Source: Ferrovibrio sp. (GTDB lineage: Bacteria; Pseudomonadota; Alphaproteobacteria; Ferrovibrionales; Ferrovibrionaceae). Taken from it: DNA of 64,000 nt. The translations under genes were made by a program, and so were the position numbers. Location of the stretch: the NCBI RefSeq assembly GCF_025869515.1, contig NZ_JAOZVR010000049.1, positions 1 through 64,000 of the forward strand. Direction: 5' to 3'. Below are positions 28,374-37,921 of the stretch, piece by piece (the first letter of the stretch is position 1; each line of letters begins with the position of its first letter). The notes below the pieces were generated by a model. The model was not told the DNA's origin and ran no database searches. It saw only the letters and a program-made list of their open reading frames with translations.

Positions 28374-28873
28374 GGCGTCGCCCGCCATTTGCGCCAGAAA
28401 ACCTGGGCGCCGCGCACCGCGATCACCAGCGACAGCACCGGCAGCCAGACGCTGTACCACCATTGCGGCACGCCGATGCCCGGCGAGGTCACCTCGAAAC
28501 GGTAATCATCATAGGCGAAGCGCGTGGCCAGGACGGTGAGGATGACAAAAGCGGCAACCGTGGCGGCGGCGGAAACCAGCGCCAGCCGCCGGCGCCGCTG
28601 CGGAGAGCCGCGCTCGAAAAACGCCTCGATGCGGATATGGCGGTCGCGCGCCACGGCGGCGCTAGCCGCCACCATGGTCAGAACCACCATCAGGGAGATG
28701 GAGATCTCTTCGGTCCAGGCGAAGGACTGGTCGGTGAAATAGCGCATGATCACATTGGCAAAGGTGATCGCGGCGAGCGCCAGCAAGACGGCGGCGCCGA
28801 CCCAGTCCTCCCAGCACAGCCGGCCGCGCGCCTGCGGCGGCATGGAAGAATTGGATTTCGAGGATTTCTGCAC
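28370..28873 (-). CDS. TRAP transporter small permease, DctQ-like
   Basis: The four-helix subunit that pairs with DctM. The GTG at 28873 has a purine-rich GGGGAAG five bases upstream and gives 167 residues; an ATG at 28843 or a longer start at 28918 is possible. The helix pair VGAAVLLALAAITFANVIMR and SISLMVVLTMVAASAAVA, with the DQSFAWTEEIS loop, is characteristic. A conserved RDRHIRIE follows. Confidence 0.85.
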   Translation of the reverse strand: MQKSSKSNSSMPPQARGRLCWEDWVGAAVLLALAAITFANVIMRYFTDQSFAWTEEISISLMVVLTMVAASAAVARDRHIRIEAFFERGSPQRRRRLALVSAAATVAAFVILTVLATRFAYDDYRFEVTSPGIGVPQWWYSVWLPVLSLVIAVRGAQVFWRKWRATP

Positions 28874-28968
28874 GCTGCTTCCCCATGCCGGCAACCGGCG
28901 GCCGGGCCGCAAAAGCAAGGGCCGGGAAATCCCGGCCCCGCTTCCGGCCCGCGCCGATTGCTTGCCGA

Positions 28969-30018
28969 TCAGGCCTTCTTGCGGGCCGCGGCGACGGCCG
29001 CCTCGGCCTTTTTCACCAGATCAGGACCGATCTGCTGGACCCATTTGTCATAGGCCGGCTTGACCGCCTGTTTGAAGGCATCCTTCTCGGCGGTGGTCAG
29101 TTCGGTGACCTTCACGCCCAGCGCCTCGACTTCCTTGACGAAGGAGCTGTCACTGGCGGTAAGGCCCTTGCGGGCGATGGCGATTTCCTGCTTGCCGGCA
29201 TCGATGGCGGCCTGGCGCACGATCTTCTGGTCGTCGGCGCTCCAGGACTTCCAGACATCCTGGTTGGCGACAAAGATAAGCGGATCGGCCACGTAGCCCC
29301 AGCGGGTGACGAATTTCTGCGCCAGGGTGTTGAGCTTGGCCGCGGTGAAGACATGCAGCGGATTTTCCTGACCCTCGACGGCGCCGGAGGCCAGCGCCGG
29401 CTGGGCATCGGCCCAGCTCATCTGCGTCGGATTCGCGCCCAGCGCGCTGAAGGTGTCATTGAAGATCGGTGAGCCGACGACGCGGAACTTCAGGCCCTTC
29501 ATGTCGGCCGGCTTGCGGATCTCATGCTTGGAATTGCTGACCTCGCGGAAACCGTTCTCGCCCCAGGCCAGCGGCATCACGCCATTCTTCTCGACCAGTT
29601 GCATGATGTCCTTGCCCACCGCGCCCTGCACCAGGGCATCGAGACCGGCATGATCCTGCGCCAGGAACGGCAGCGAGAAGAGATTCAGCTGCTTGATCTG
29701 CGGCGACCAGTTGATGGTCGAACCGATGGCCAGATCGATCACGCCCTGACGGATGGCGGTAAATTCCCGCGTCTGATCGCCGTTCACCAGCGACACGCCC
29801 GGATACATCTTGATGTTGATGCGGCCCTTGGTCCGCTCCTTCACCAGTTCGATCCAGATGTCGCCGCCCTTGCCCCACGGGAAAGCCGAGCCGACCACGG
29901 TGGAAAGCTTGTATTCCGGTTTGTAGTTGCTCGCATAGGCACGGCGACCGACGATGGCGGGTGCGGCCAGGAGAGCGGTGCCGGCAAGGCCGGCCTTGAG
30001 CAGCGAACGACGATCCAT
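28969..30018 (-). CDS. TRAP transporter substrate-binding protein, DctP-like
   Basis: A periplasmic solute receptor of 349 residues. The leader MDRRSLLKAGLAG is a twin-arginine-like signal, and mature sequence starts near residue 30. The DctP core includes NGDQTREFTAIRQGVIDLA and KGLKFRVVGSPIFNDTFSALG, with the conserved Arg in FRVVGS that pairs with the ligand carboxylate. The ligand is probably an organic acid. It lies between the E1 beta gene and the small permease. Confidence 0.92.
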   Translation of the reverse strand: MDRRSLLKAGLAGTALLAAPAIVGRRAYASNYKPEYKLSTVVGSAFPWGKGGDIWIELVKERTKGRINIKMYPGVSLVNGDQTREFTAIRQGVIDLAIGSTINWSPQIKQLNLFSLPFLAQDHAGLDALVQGAVGKDIMQLVEKNGVMPLAWGENGFREVSNSKHEIRKPADMKGLKFRVVGSPIFNDTFSALGANPTQMSWADAQPALASGAVEGQENPLHVFTAAKLNTLAQKFVTRWGYVADPLIFVANQDVWKSWSADDQKIVRQAAIDAGKQEIAIARKGLTASDSSFVKEVEALGVKVTELTTAEKDAFKQAVKPAYDKWVQQIGPDLVKKAEAAVAAARKKA

Positions 30019-30165
30019 GTTCAGTTTCCTCCAGGTTTATTATTATTGTTTCAGCGAAGAATACGCTTTGCCGACACTTGGATGTTTTGCCAATACAGTA
30101 TTATCCGTGGCTCGCCAAGACGGTGCGCATGCGGGGCGCAGCGGCTGCCTGTTTTCCCGCGCTGC

Positions 30166-31125
30166 TCATCGCGCAAGCAGTTCCCGTGCTTTTGCCGCAA
30201 TGCGGGACGGCGTGACGCGCGTTTCCGCTTCCAGCACCGGCGCATAGCCCACCGGGGCGCGCGGACCGCCCAGCCTTGCCACCCTGGCGTCAGTCTGTTC
30301 CGCCAGTGTTGCGGCGATTTCCGCGCCGAAGCCGGCGACCTGGATGGCCTCATGTGCCACCAGCACGCGGCCGGTTTTTGCTGCGGATGCGAAAACCGCT
30401 TCACGGTCCCAGGGCCAGAGCGTGCGCAGGTCGATCACTTCGGCCTCGATACCATCTCTGGCCAGGATCTCTGCCGCATCCAGCGACCAGTGCACCGCCT
30501 TGCTCCAGGAGATAATTGTCAGGTCGTCGCCGCTGCGTCGCAATGCGGCCTTGCCGAGCGGAACCGGCTGTCCCGGATCCACCTCGCCGTCCAGCGCCCA
30601 GAGTTCCTTGTGCTCGAAATAGGCCACCGGATCGCCGCATTGCAGTGCGGCCTGCAGCAGGCCGTAATTGTCCTGCGGTGTTGCAGGAGCAACCACGACG
30701 AGGCCCGGCACATGCGTGAACCAGCTTTCCAGAGACTGCGAATGCTGCGCCGCCGACGCGCTCCAGATGCCGATGGGCATGCGGATCACGGCCGGCACAT
30801 GGCTCTGCCCGCCGAACATGTAGCGGTTCTTGGCGGCCTGGTTGATGATCTCGTCCATGGCGCAGAGGGCGAAGTCGATCACGCGCAGCTCGATCACCGG
30901 CTTCAGGCCGGTCAGCGCCATGCCCACAGCGGCACCCATGATGGTCGCCTCCGAGATCGGCGTGTCGATCACGCGTTCGGACCCGAAGGCCTCCTGCAGG
31001 CCGCGATACTGGCCGAAAATGCCGCCGCGTCCGACATCCTCACCCAGCGCGACGACAGCGGAATCCCGGCGCATGGCATCGCCGAGCGACGTGGCGGCGG
31101 CGGCGGCGTAGTTCATCACAGCCAT
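30166..31125 (-). CDS. 2-oxoacid dehydrogenase E1 component, beta subunit
   Basis: The beta chain of a thiamine-diphosphate dehydrogenase E1 (pyruvate, acetoin or branched-chain type). The ATG at 31125 (MAVMNYAAAAATSLGDAMR) overlaps the alpha gene end by 10 bases and gives 319 residues. Typical blocks: ALGEDVGRGGIFGQYRGL, TPISEATIMGAAVGMAL, MPIGIWSASAAQHSQSLE and AHEAIQVAGFGAEIAATL. Acetoin or PdhB-like. The missing E2 and E3 are discussed under the alpha subunit. Confidence 0.9.
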   Translation of the reverse strand: MAVMNYAAAAATSLGDAMRRDSAVVALGEDVGRGGIFGQYRGLQEAFGSERVIDTPISEATIMGAAVGMALTGLKPVIELRVIDFALCAMDEIINQAAKNRYMFGGQSHVPAVIRMPIGIWSASAAQHSQSLESWFTHVPGLVVVAPATPQDNYGLLQAALQCGDPVAYFEHKELWALDGEVDPGQPVPLGKAALRRSGDDLTIISWSKAVHWSLDAAEILARDGIEAEVIDLRTLWPWDREAVFASAAKTGRVLVAHEAIQVAGFGAEIAATLAEQTDARVARLGGPRAPVGYAPVLEAETRVTPSRIAAKARELLAR

Positions 31126-32138
31126 TGCCCTGCCCCTGTATCCTGAATCTGCGAAAAGGCGTCGGACGCCGCCGGCCATGGCGCCTGGCCGGCGGTTTCA
31201 ACCGCCCGCGCCACTTCCGTTCTCGCCGCCTGCAGCACCGCGTCGATCTCGGTTGGCGCAACGCCATGGGCGCGCAGTTGCGCCGCGGTCACCAGCAGCG
31301 GATCGGATTTCAGCGCAGCTTCCAGCTCCTTCGGATCGCGATAGATGGCGGGATCGACCGAGACATGGCCCTTGAAACGATAGGTACGGGCATGCAGCAG
31401 CCGTGGCCCCTTGCCGGCGCGAATGTCGGCGATCATGCCCCGCGCCGTCTCGCTGACGGCGCCGACATCGTTTCCATCCACCACTTCGGCCTCGATGCCA
31501 AAGCTTCTGGCCCGCGCGGCGGCGCCCTGGCCGGCGGACATCGTGCCGGTCTTGGTGGTGGCTGACCACTGGTTGTCCTCGCAGACGAACAGGATCGGCA
31601 GATTGAAAGCGGCGGCCCAGTTCAGGCTTTCGGCGAAGGGGCCGCGATTGATGGCGCCGTCGCCGAAGAAGGTGACGGCAATGGCATCCACTCTGCGGAT
31701 TTTGATCGACTGCGCCGCGCCCAGCGCAATGGGAATGCCGGCTGCCACCACGCCATTGGCACCCAGCATGCCGACCGAAAAGTCGGCGATGTGCATGGAG
31801 CCGCCACGTCCGCCGCAAAAGCCGGTCGCCTTGCCAAACAGCTCATGCATCATGCGTTCAAGATCGGCGCCCTTGGCCAGCGTATGGCCATGGCCGCGAT
31901 GGGTCGAGGTGAGATAGTCGTTGGGCCGCAGATGGCGGCATACGCCGGCCGCTACCGCTTCCTGCCCTGTGGAGAGGTGCAGCGGCCCGCGCACCTGTGC
32001 CTGGCCGACGGCCTGTTGGCCGAAGGCGGCAACACCGCCCCTGCTGGCTTCCTCGGCCGCATCCTCGAACGCGCGGATGCGGCACATCATGCGATAGAGA
32101 TCCAGCAGCTCAGCTGCTGGAATGTTGGGTGGATTCAC
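31116..32138 (-). CDS. 2-oxoacid dehydrogenase E1 component, alpha subunit
   Basis: Binds thiamine diphosphate and decarboxylates a 2-oxoacid. It has 340 residues with the ThDP motif GDGAINRGPFAESLNWAAA and CEDNQ (about 168-197), and the HRGHGHTLAKGAD and GKATGFCGGRGGSMH blocks typical of PdhA/AcoA chains. The two chains normally need a lipoyl E2 and E3; neither gene is in the window, so the complex uses subunits from elsewhere or the pair acts on free ThDP chemistry. It is upstream of E1 beta and the first TRAP set, which suggests a shared substrate pathway. Confidence 0.9.
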   Translation of the reverse strand: MNPPNIPAAELLDLYRMMCRIRAFEDAAEEASRGGVAAFGQQAVGQAQVRGPLHLSTGQEAVAAGVCRHLRPNDYLTSTHRGHGHTLAKGADLERMMHELFGKATGFCGGRGGSMHIADFSVGMLGANGVVAAGIPIALGAAQSIKIRRVDAIAVTFFGDGAINRGPFAESLNWAAAFNLPILFVCEDNQWSATTKTGTMSAGQGAAARARSFGIEAEVVDGNDVGAVSETARGMIADIRAGKGPRLLHARTYRFKGHVSVDPAIYRDPKELEAALKSDPLLVTAAQLRAHGVAPTEIDAVLQAARTEVARAVETAGQAPWPAASDAFSQIQDTGAGQWL

Positions 32139-32367
32139 GGGCCTGTTCTCGGGACTTTATGTTCTGGTTGGCATCGACCCTAGCAATGGATCGTACAATG
32201 ATCAATCGTGGCGCGTGAAAAAGCTGGTTCCTGCGGTCGAAAGCCAGGTTGAGCCGAAAGCCAGGGCCGTCTCGGCTCTCCATTTTCCTTACGCACTGCC
32301 GCGGCAGGTCATCGCACGAGAGAAGCCCCAGCCTGCGCCGATAGCCGCCGTTCAGCCCGGGGACGCG
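32139..32367. other. 229-bp gap before the E1-alpha/TRAP unit
   Basis: No gene is seen. It separates the CoA-transferase stop from the E1 alpha start. Near 32190 the sequence GATCGTACAATGATC has GATC arms around 7 bases and could be a GntR-type half-site pair, but this is weak. The minus-strand E1 alpha promoter is probably here. Confidence 0.4.
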
Positions 32368-33534
32368 TCACGACGCCGACGACGTTTGCCCGATCGGAAT
32401 GACCGAATGAGTGTCTGCACCGAGCCGCGGGGCCGGCGGCAGTTTCGGTCTCTGCTCCTCCTGCCAGCGAAACGCCGGGCCGAGCGCAGCGGCTTCGCCA
32501 TCCATGCCGATCCCCGGGGTGGCCGGATAGAGATCGCGCAGATATTCGCCGAGATCGCGTACCTTGGCGGCCGGGACGCCGGCAGTATTGAGCGCGACTT
32601 CCAGTCCGGCCGCATCGGCGGTCGCGAAGGCCTGCGCCAGCCTGATGCGGAGCGGCTCGCTGGCCACATTGGCGAGGAAGTCGCCCGGCGCGAGTCCGGC
32701 CGGCACGAAAGGCGGCGCGGCAAGCTCCGGCCGCCCGAGCAGCCGGCACAGCGTGGCGAACTGGCCCATTGTGTTGGCTGCCACCGAGATATGGCCGTCC
32801 GTGGTGGCGAAGGTCTCGGCTCCGGGGCTGCCGACGAAGCCGCGGTTGCCGACGCGCTCGGGCGCACGGCCGGTCGCCAGCGTCATGGCGGCGGGGCCGG
32901 ACATCAGTGCCAGCGCGGAATCGACCATCGAGACATCGAGCGTGATCGGGCTGGTGTCGCCGCGCAGGCGCCGGATGATCGCGGCCAGGATCGCTTCCGC
33001 GGCACTGATGCCGGTGGCAATGTCGATGACCGGGAAGCCGACTTTCACCGGGGCATCATCCGCCTGGCTTCCCTGCAGCGCCATCATTCCGGTCGCGGCC
33101 TGAATCACATGGTCGTAAGCCCCGTACCGGCTGTTCGGTCCGCTCTGGCCCCAGCCCGAAATCGAGCAGTAAACGATGTCCGGCCGCACCTTGCGGATAT
33201 CCTCGGGGCCGAGGCCCAGGCGCCGGGCCACGCCGGGACGGAAATTCTCAACGAAAACGTCGACGCTTCCGGCGAGCCGCAGGACCGCGGCGCGGCCTTC
33301 GGATGTGGAAAGGTCGGCGACGACCGATTTCTTGCCGGCGTTCAGCGCGCGGAAGCCCGGCGGCAGGCCGCCATGTTCCGGCTGCATCGTGAGCGCGCGC
33401 ATCGGGTCGCCGGAGCCCGGCCGCTCGATCTTGATCACTTCGGCGCCAAGGCAGCGCAAGTGGTGCGTGGCGCAGGGACCTGCCAGCACATGCGTCAGGT
33501 CGAGGACCCGAAAGCCTTCGAGCGGCTGCATCAC
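32368..33534 (-). CDS. CaiB/BaiF family (class III) CoA-transferase
   Basis: Transfers CoA between acyl-CoA and a carboxylic acid. It has 388 residues, starting MMQPLEGFRVLDLTHVLAGP, with the usual AEVIKIERPGSGDPMR block. The catalytic Asp is in VGFPVIDIATG (about residue 167). Substrates in the family include carnitine, succinate, mesaconate and bile acids, and the neighbours (TRAP transporter for organic acids, E1 dehydrogenase) suggest activation of an imported carboxylic acid. The fused TRAP permease gene lies 105 bases upstream. Confidence 0.92.
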   Translation of the reverse strand: MMQPLEGFRVLDLTHVLAGPCATHHLRCLGAEVIKIERPGSGDPMRALTMQPEHGGLPPGFRALNAGKKSVVADLSTSEGRAAVLRLAGSVDVFVENFRPGVARRLGLGPEDIRKVRPDIVYCSISGWGQSGPNSRYGAYDHVIQAATGMMALQGSQADDAPVKVGFPVIDIATGISAAEAILAAIIRRLRGDTSPITLDVSMVDSALALMSGPAAMTLATGRAPERVGNRGFVGSPGAETFATTDGHISVAANTMGQFATLCRLLGRPELAAPPFVPAGLAPGDFLANVASEPLRIRLAQAFATADAAGLEVALNTAGVPAAKVRDLGEYLRDLYPATPGIGMDGEAAALGPAFRWQEEQRPKLPPAPRLGADTHSVIPIGQTSSAS

Positions 33535-33639
33535 ACATTCCTCGGCGTGTCGGCGCGGCGCATCCGCATGGTCGCGGTCAGGGTCAGGATGCGATCTGTT
33601 TGAGCAGGTACGGACGTCACATTCGGGCTCATCTCGGTT

Positions 33640-35598
33640 TCACATCAGCGAGGGCAGGAGGAGCGCAATCTGCGGGAAGGCGATGATCAGCAGAATCAGC
33701 GCGAAATAGGCGATCCAGAAGGGGAAAACCCCGCGGAAGATGTCGTACATCGACACGTCCGACGTCATCGAGGCGATGGCGAAGACATTGACCCCGATCG
33801 GCGGCGTGACGACGCCGAGTTCGACCATGATGACGACGAGGACGCCGAACCACACCGGATCGAAACCGGCATTCATGGCCAGCGGGTAAAACAGCGGAAC
33901 CGTCAGCACCAGCGCGGGCAGCGCATTCATGAACATGCCGATGACGACGTAGAAGAGCAGGATCGCGCCGATCAGCTCATAGGGGCCGAGTTTAAGCTCG
34001 GCGACCAGGCTGGCGATCTGCTGGGTCAGCCCGCTGATGGCGATGAAGCGGCTGAAGGCGGTGGCGAACAGGAAGATCAGGATGATGCCCGCGGTCAGCC
34101 GCAGCGTCTGTTCGATCGACCGCCAGAAGGCGCGCCAGGTGAGCCGCCGCGTCAGCACGGAGATCAGCAGCGCCCCGGCGACGCCGATGCCGCCCGCCTC
34201 GTTGGGCGTGACGATGCCCGTGTAGATGCCGCCGAGCACCAGCAGCATCAGCGCCAGCACCGGCCAGACTCCGGTGCTGGCATCCAGCCGCTCGCGCCAG
34301 GAGCTGACGGCGCCGCGCGGCGCCAGCGCGGGATTGAGCCAGGCCCGCACTGTGATCAGCAGCACCAGGATGACGGCGAACAGGATGCCCGGCAGCACGC
34401 CGGCCATGAACAGCTTGCCGATCGAGACTTCGGTGATCATGCCGTAGACGATGAAGGCGAGGCTGGGCGGTATCATCACCCCGATGGTCGCCGCGCAGGC
34501 GATCGAGGCCGTGGCAAGCTTCATGTCGTAGCCGTAGCGCTTCATCTGCGGCAGGGCGATCGAGCCCATGGCGTAGACGCCGGACAGCGTGTCGCCGACG
34601 ATCGACGACAGTCCCGCGCAGGACACGGTGCTCGCGGAGGCAAGCCCGCCGGGCAGGTGGCCGATCCAGCGATAGGCGGCGCGATAGAGGTCCTCGGCGA
34701 AGCCCGAGGCGACGACGATCAGCCCCATCCAGGTAAACAGCGGAATGACGCTCCAGGTCTGGTCGCCGACGACATCGAGCGCCGTGGTGCCGAGGCTGGT
34801 CAGGCTGGCCTTCGCGCCGATCAGCAGGCTGATGCCCATCAGCGCCGTGATCGCCATCGCCGCGGCGACATGGATGCCGAGGAAGATCAGGACGAAACAC
34901 AGGGCGATGCACAGCGCGCCGCGCGTTTCGCGCGGCAGGTCGAAGGGCAGGGCCTGCGGGAACAGGATGAGGCAGAAGATGGCCGCCGCCGCCAGCCCCC
35001 ATGCCAGGCCCCATGCCAGGCCGATGGCCACGGCGCGCGGATCGCGCAGCGCGGCGACGGCCCTGAGCGCGGCGACCAGGTTGACCAGCAGCGTGACCGC
35101 GAACAGCAGCATGAAGATCGCCGCGACCAGCGCGAACGGCCATTCCGGCACCTTCAGCACGCCGGTGACGATCGAATCGTCGATCAGGAGCGCGGTCTCC
35201 TTGAAGATTTCCGAGGCGGTGATCGCGACCGTTCCCAGGGTGAGCAGCAGCCCGCCGGCGACGGTCGGCAGGCGGACATGGTCCGGCATCAGCTGAAGCA
35301 GCATGTCGACGCGGATATGCCCGCGCGCCAGTTCGACCACGCCGAGCGTGGACAGGGCGACGAGAATCATCAGCAGGCCGTTGATCTCCATGCCGCCGGG
35401 CACGACGACCGAAAAGAGATTGCGCAGCACGACATCCGCCATCGTCACGCCCGTCATCAGGACGAGCGCGCCGCCGCCGATCCACTGCGCGGCAAGGTTC
35501 GGCCAGGCGATGAAGCGCCACGGCGCCTTCGCGGGTGTTTCGCTCTCGACCGGCATCTCGGTTCCGATCCTGCCCATATCACTGCTCATGCTGCTCAC
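33640..35598 (-). CDS. Fused TRAP transporter permease (DctQ-DctM)
   Basis: One 652-residue protein combining the small (about 30-190) and large (about 215-650) permease subunits, a known fusion arrangement. The DctQ half has ALVLMTGVTMADVVLRNLF and NGLLMILVALSTLGVVELA, followed by RGHIRVDML. The DctM half has SCAGLSSIVGDTLSGVYAMG and IPPSLAFIVYGMI. An N-terminal cluster of Met codons makes the start uncertain by up to 15 residues. A small in-frame duplication gives GLAWGLAWGLA near residue 198. It belongs with the binding protein just upstream. Confidence 0.9.
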   Translation of the reverse strand: MSSMSSDMGRIGTEMPVESETPAKAPWRFIAWPNLAAQWIGGGALVLMTGVTMADVVLRNLFSVVVPGGMEINGLLMILVALSTLGVVELARGHIRVDMLLQLMPDHVRLPTVAGGLLLTLGTVAITASEIFKETALLIDDSIVTGVLKVPEWPFALVAAIFMLLFAVTLLVNLVAALRAVAALRDPRAVAIGLAWGLAWGLAAAAIFCLILFPQALPFDLPRETRGALCIALCFVLIFLGIHVAAAMAITALMGISLLIGAKASLTSLGTTALDVVGDQTWSVIPLFTWMGLIVVASGFAEDLYRAAYRWIGHLPGGLASASTVSCAGLSSIVGDTLSGVYAMGSIALPQMKRYGYDMKLATASIACAATIGVMIPPSLAFIVYGMITEVSIGKLFMAGVLPGILFAVILVLLITVRAWLNPALAPRGAVSSWRERLDASTGVWPVLALMLLVLGGIYTGIVTPNEAGGIGVAGALLISVLTRRLTWRAFWRSIEQTLRLTAGIILIFLFATAFSRFIAISGLTQQIASLVAELKLGPYELIGAILLFYVVIGMFMNALPALVLTVPLFYPLAMNAGFDPVWFGVLVVIMVELGVVTPPIGVNVFAIASMTSDVSMYDIFRGVFPFWIAYFALILLIIAFPQIALLLPSLM

Positions 35599-35691
35599 TG
35601 CTCATGCTGCGTTCACCATTGTTCCGCCGACAGGCCGGCAGGGCGTGCGCCGCGGTGGGCGGCGCACGCTCGCCGGTGTTGCCGGGCGCGC

Positions 35692-36756
35692 CTAGTTCAG
35701 GTCGTAGAGCTTGAGCAGGCGCGCGGCCTCGTCGAGGATCTTCTGTCCCGGCAGGCCCTTGGCATTCGCGGTCTGCACCCACTGGTCCCAGAGCGGGCGC
35801 ATCCTGCCGGCCAGGGCGGCGTGGTCCTCGGCCGACAGCGTGAGGATGTTGGCGGGCGGGATCGCCGCCATCGCGGCCGCGGCGGCATCGGTGGTGTTGT
35901 TGAAGAAATAGACCGGCAGCAGGTCGGCGAGATGCTGCTTCTCCTGCTCGGTCAGCTTCTTGTGGGTGTCGCGGTTCATCACGGTCGAGTAGGTGCCGGG
36001 ATTGAGGTTGACCAGCGTGTGGTAGGTCGTCACCTCGTTGAGCTTGAAGTTGTTCACCCAGCCCCAGGCGCACAGCACGCCGTCGACGGCGCCGCGCTGC
36101 AGCGCCAGATAGGCATCGGGTCCGACCATGACGCTGGCGCTGGCGCCGAGCGTCTCCATCACCCGCACGCCGGCCGAATCCTGGGCCGCCAGCACCTTGC
36201 CCTTCAGGTCCGCCAGGGTGCGGATCGGCGTGCGCGTGTGCAGATGCGAGCCCATGGCGACGAAAGTGGCGAGATCGACGACGTTGTCGCTGGCGCTGAA
36301 CAGTTTGCCCATTTCGGGGAACATCTCGCGCAGGCGCCAGTAGACCACGCTGGCAACCGTCTGGTTCTTCGACAGGCCCGGCAGGCCGAACAGGTCGAGC
36401 TGCGGGAACTTGCCCGGCAGCGCCGGATGCCAGACGAAACCGATATCGAGCAGGCCGGAGCCGGTGGCGCGCAGCCAGTCCTTGAACGGCGTCACCGAAT
36501 TGGGCGGAAAGAACGACAGCCTGGCGCGGCCGCCCATGATGGCCTTGAGCTGGGCGGCGAAACGCCGGTCCATGTCGTTCCACGGCGTGCCGTCGGCGGA
36601 GGCGAACTGCATTTTCAGCTCGATCTCCGGCAGGGCCGCCTGGGCGCCGGTCGCCACCGTGGTGCCGGCGAGGGCGAGCAGCGACAGGCCGCCGAAGGCC
36701 CGGCGATTGAGGGATGAACGCGACGCGGATTGCACGATCGGCTGATCGGATGTCAT
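35692..36756 (-). CDS. TRAP transporter substrate-binding protein (second system)
   Basis: A periplasmic receptor of 354 residues for the fused TRAP permease downstream. The leader LNRRAFGGLSLLALAGTTVA resembles a twin-arginine signal with cleavage after AQA (about residue 40). DctP-type blocks include LADLKGKVLAAQDSAG and AYLALQRGAVDGVL. It differs markedly from the first DctP in the window, so the two systems are not a recent duplication. Ligand unknown; the conserved fold suggests an organic acid. Confidence 0.9.
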   Translation of the reverse strand: MTSDQPIVQSASRSSLNRRAFGGLSLLALAGTTVATGAQAALPEIELKMQFASADGTPWNDMDRRFAAQLKAIMGGRARLSFFPPNSVTPFKDWLRATGSGLLDIGFVWHPALPGKFPQLDLFGLPGLSKNQTVASVVYWRLREMFPEMGKLFSASDNVVDLATFVAMGSHLHTRTPIRTLADLKGKVLAAQDSAGVRVMETLGASASVMVGPDAYLALQRGAVDGVLCAWGWVNNFKLNEVTTYHTLVNLNPGTYSTVMNRDTHKKLTEQEKQHLADLLPVYFFNNTTDAAAAAMAAIPPANILTLSAEDHAALAGRMRPLWDQWVQTANAKGLPGQKILDEAARLLKLYDLN

Positions 36757-36896
36757 TTTTGTCTCCTCCCGGGCCCCGCAGAGGCTGGGGCCTTATGATG
36801 ACGCGCGATTGGGATGCGCGTATGCGCTGCCTGCCGCGAGCGGCAGATGGCGTTCCTCCGGTGGGAAACCTAAATCCGGCGATCAATCAGGAATAC

Positions 36897-37856
36897 TTAT
36901 TTCTCCTTAAGCGAGCCATCACTCTGGCTTAAAGCAGAAGCCGCCATGATCCGGCGCCAGTCCTCCTCGGAGCGGCGCAGTTCCTGGCTGAAATAGTCGT
37001 AGAGCGTCTGGGCGGGCCGCGACAGCGGATGCCGGGCGGGAATGATCAGCGCCACCTCGACGGCGAGGCTGGTTTCCTCGATCGGATTGACGCTCAGCCG
37101 CTCGTTGCCGAGTTCCTTCTGGCCGATCCAGTAGGGCAGGATCGCCGACCAGTCGGTCAGGGCGAGGAATTCGAGTCCCGCCGACAGGCTGGCATTGGAG
37201 ATGATGCGCTCGATCGGAATCTCGCCGTTGCGGATCGCCGCGTCGATTTTCGGCCGCAGGCTGTTTTCCGCGTTGGGCAGGAACAGCTTCAGCGGCGGCA
37301 GGTCGGCGAGTTTCAGCGGCTTCATCGGCATCAGGCCGCGGCGCGAGCCGGAGACCAGCGTGACCGGGAAGCGGCCGATCGCCTGCGCCGCCAGCCCGAT
37401 CTGCGGCTTCTCGAACTGGCCGACATAGAAATCGAGGGCGCCGCCGGCGACTTCGGCGAGCAGCGAATCCGACGTGCCGCTGGCGATGTCGATGTCGACG
37501 CGGGGAAATTCGCGCGTGAAGCGCGCCAGCGCCGGCGGCAGGATGGCCTTCGCCAGGCCCGGCGCGAAACCGGCCGAAACCGCGCCGCTCAGCCCGGCGG
37601 AGAAATCCTCGATCTCCAGCTCCGCCTCCGACACGGCTTTCAGGATGGCGAGCGAGCGCTCGTAGAACCGCTGGCCGGCCGGCGTCGGCACCACGCCGCG
37701 CCGCGTTCGTTCCAGCAGGCTGATCCCCAGCCGGCCCTCCAGCGCGCTCATCTGCTGGCTGACGCCGGACGCCGTGCAGTGCAGCCGGTTGGCGGCGGCG
37801 CTCAGCGAGCCCTCCTCGCAGGCGGCGACGAAGAATCGAATCTGCCTCAGCTCCAT
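36897..37856 (-). CDS. LysR-family transcriptional regulator
   Basis: A 319-residue LysR protein with a winged HTH at 1-60 (MELRQIRFFVAACEEGSLSA, VSQQMSALEGRLGISLLERT) and an effector-binding domain at about 90-300. It lies upstream of the TRAP set on the same strand and is divergent from the amidohydrolase gene, with a 30-base dyad between. By the usual LysR pattern it would control the divergent gene, and possibly the transporter, in response to the imported acid. Confidence 0.92.
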   Translation of the reverse strand: MELRQIRFFVAACEEGSLSAAANRLHCTASGVSQQMSALEGRLGISLLERTRRGVVPTPAGQRFYERSLAILKAVSEAELEIEDFSAGLSGAVSAGFAPGLAKAILPPALARFTREFPRVDIDIASGTSDSLLAEVAGGALDFYVGQFEKPQIGLAAQAIGRFPVTLVSGSRRGLMPMKPLKLADLPPLKLFLPNAENSLRPKIDAAIRNGEIPIERIISNASLSAGLEFLALTDWSAILPYWIGQKELGNERLSVNPIEETSLAVEVALIIPARHPLSRPAQTLYDYFSQELRRSEEDWRRIMAASALSQSDGSLKEK

Positions 37857-37891
37857 GCGGCGGCCTCCAGCCAGCTTTCACGATATCGGAA

Positions 37892-37921
37892 TACAGACGT
37901 TAGGAATTTTAACTATCTGTA
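37892..37921. promoter_or_regulatory. Candidate LysR operator (interrupted 30-base dyad)
   Basis: TACAGA at 37892-37897 and TCTGTA at 37916-37921 form perfect 6-base arms, centred on an AT-rich core (AATT at the dyad centre). It lies 36 bases upstream of the LysR start and 77 bases before the amidohydrolase start. This agrees with the typical LysR recognition site but has no experimental support here. Confidence 0.5.

Noticed and set aside
30019-30165. Riboswitch in the AT-rich gap between E1 beta and the first dctP
   Set aside because: The gap is promoter-like, but no known riboswitch core could be recognised.
34657-36717. 686-codon plus-strand open frame across the TRAP genes
   Set aside because: Antisense to the fused TRAP permease and its binding protein, both with clear family motifs; the translation is low-complexity and His/Arg/Gln-rich, as expected for a GC-rich shadow.
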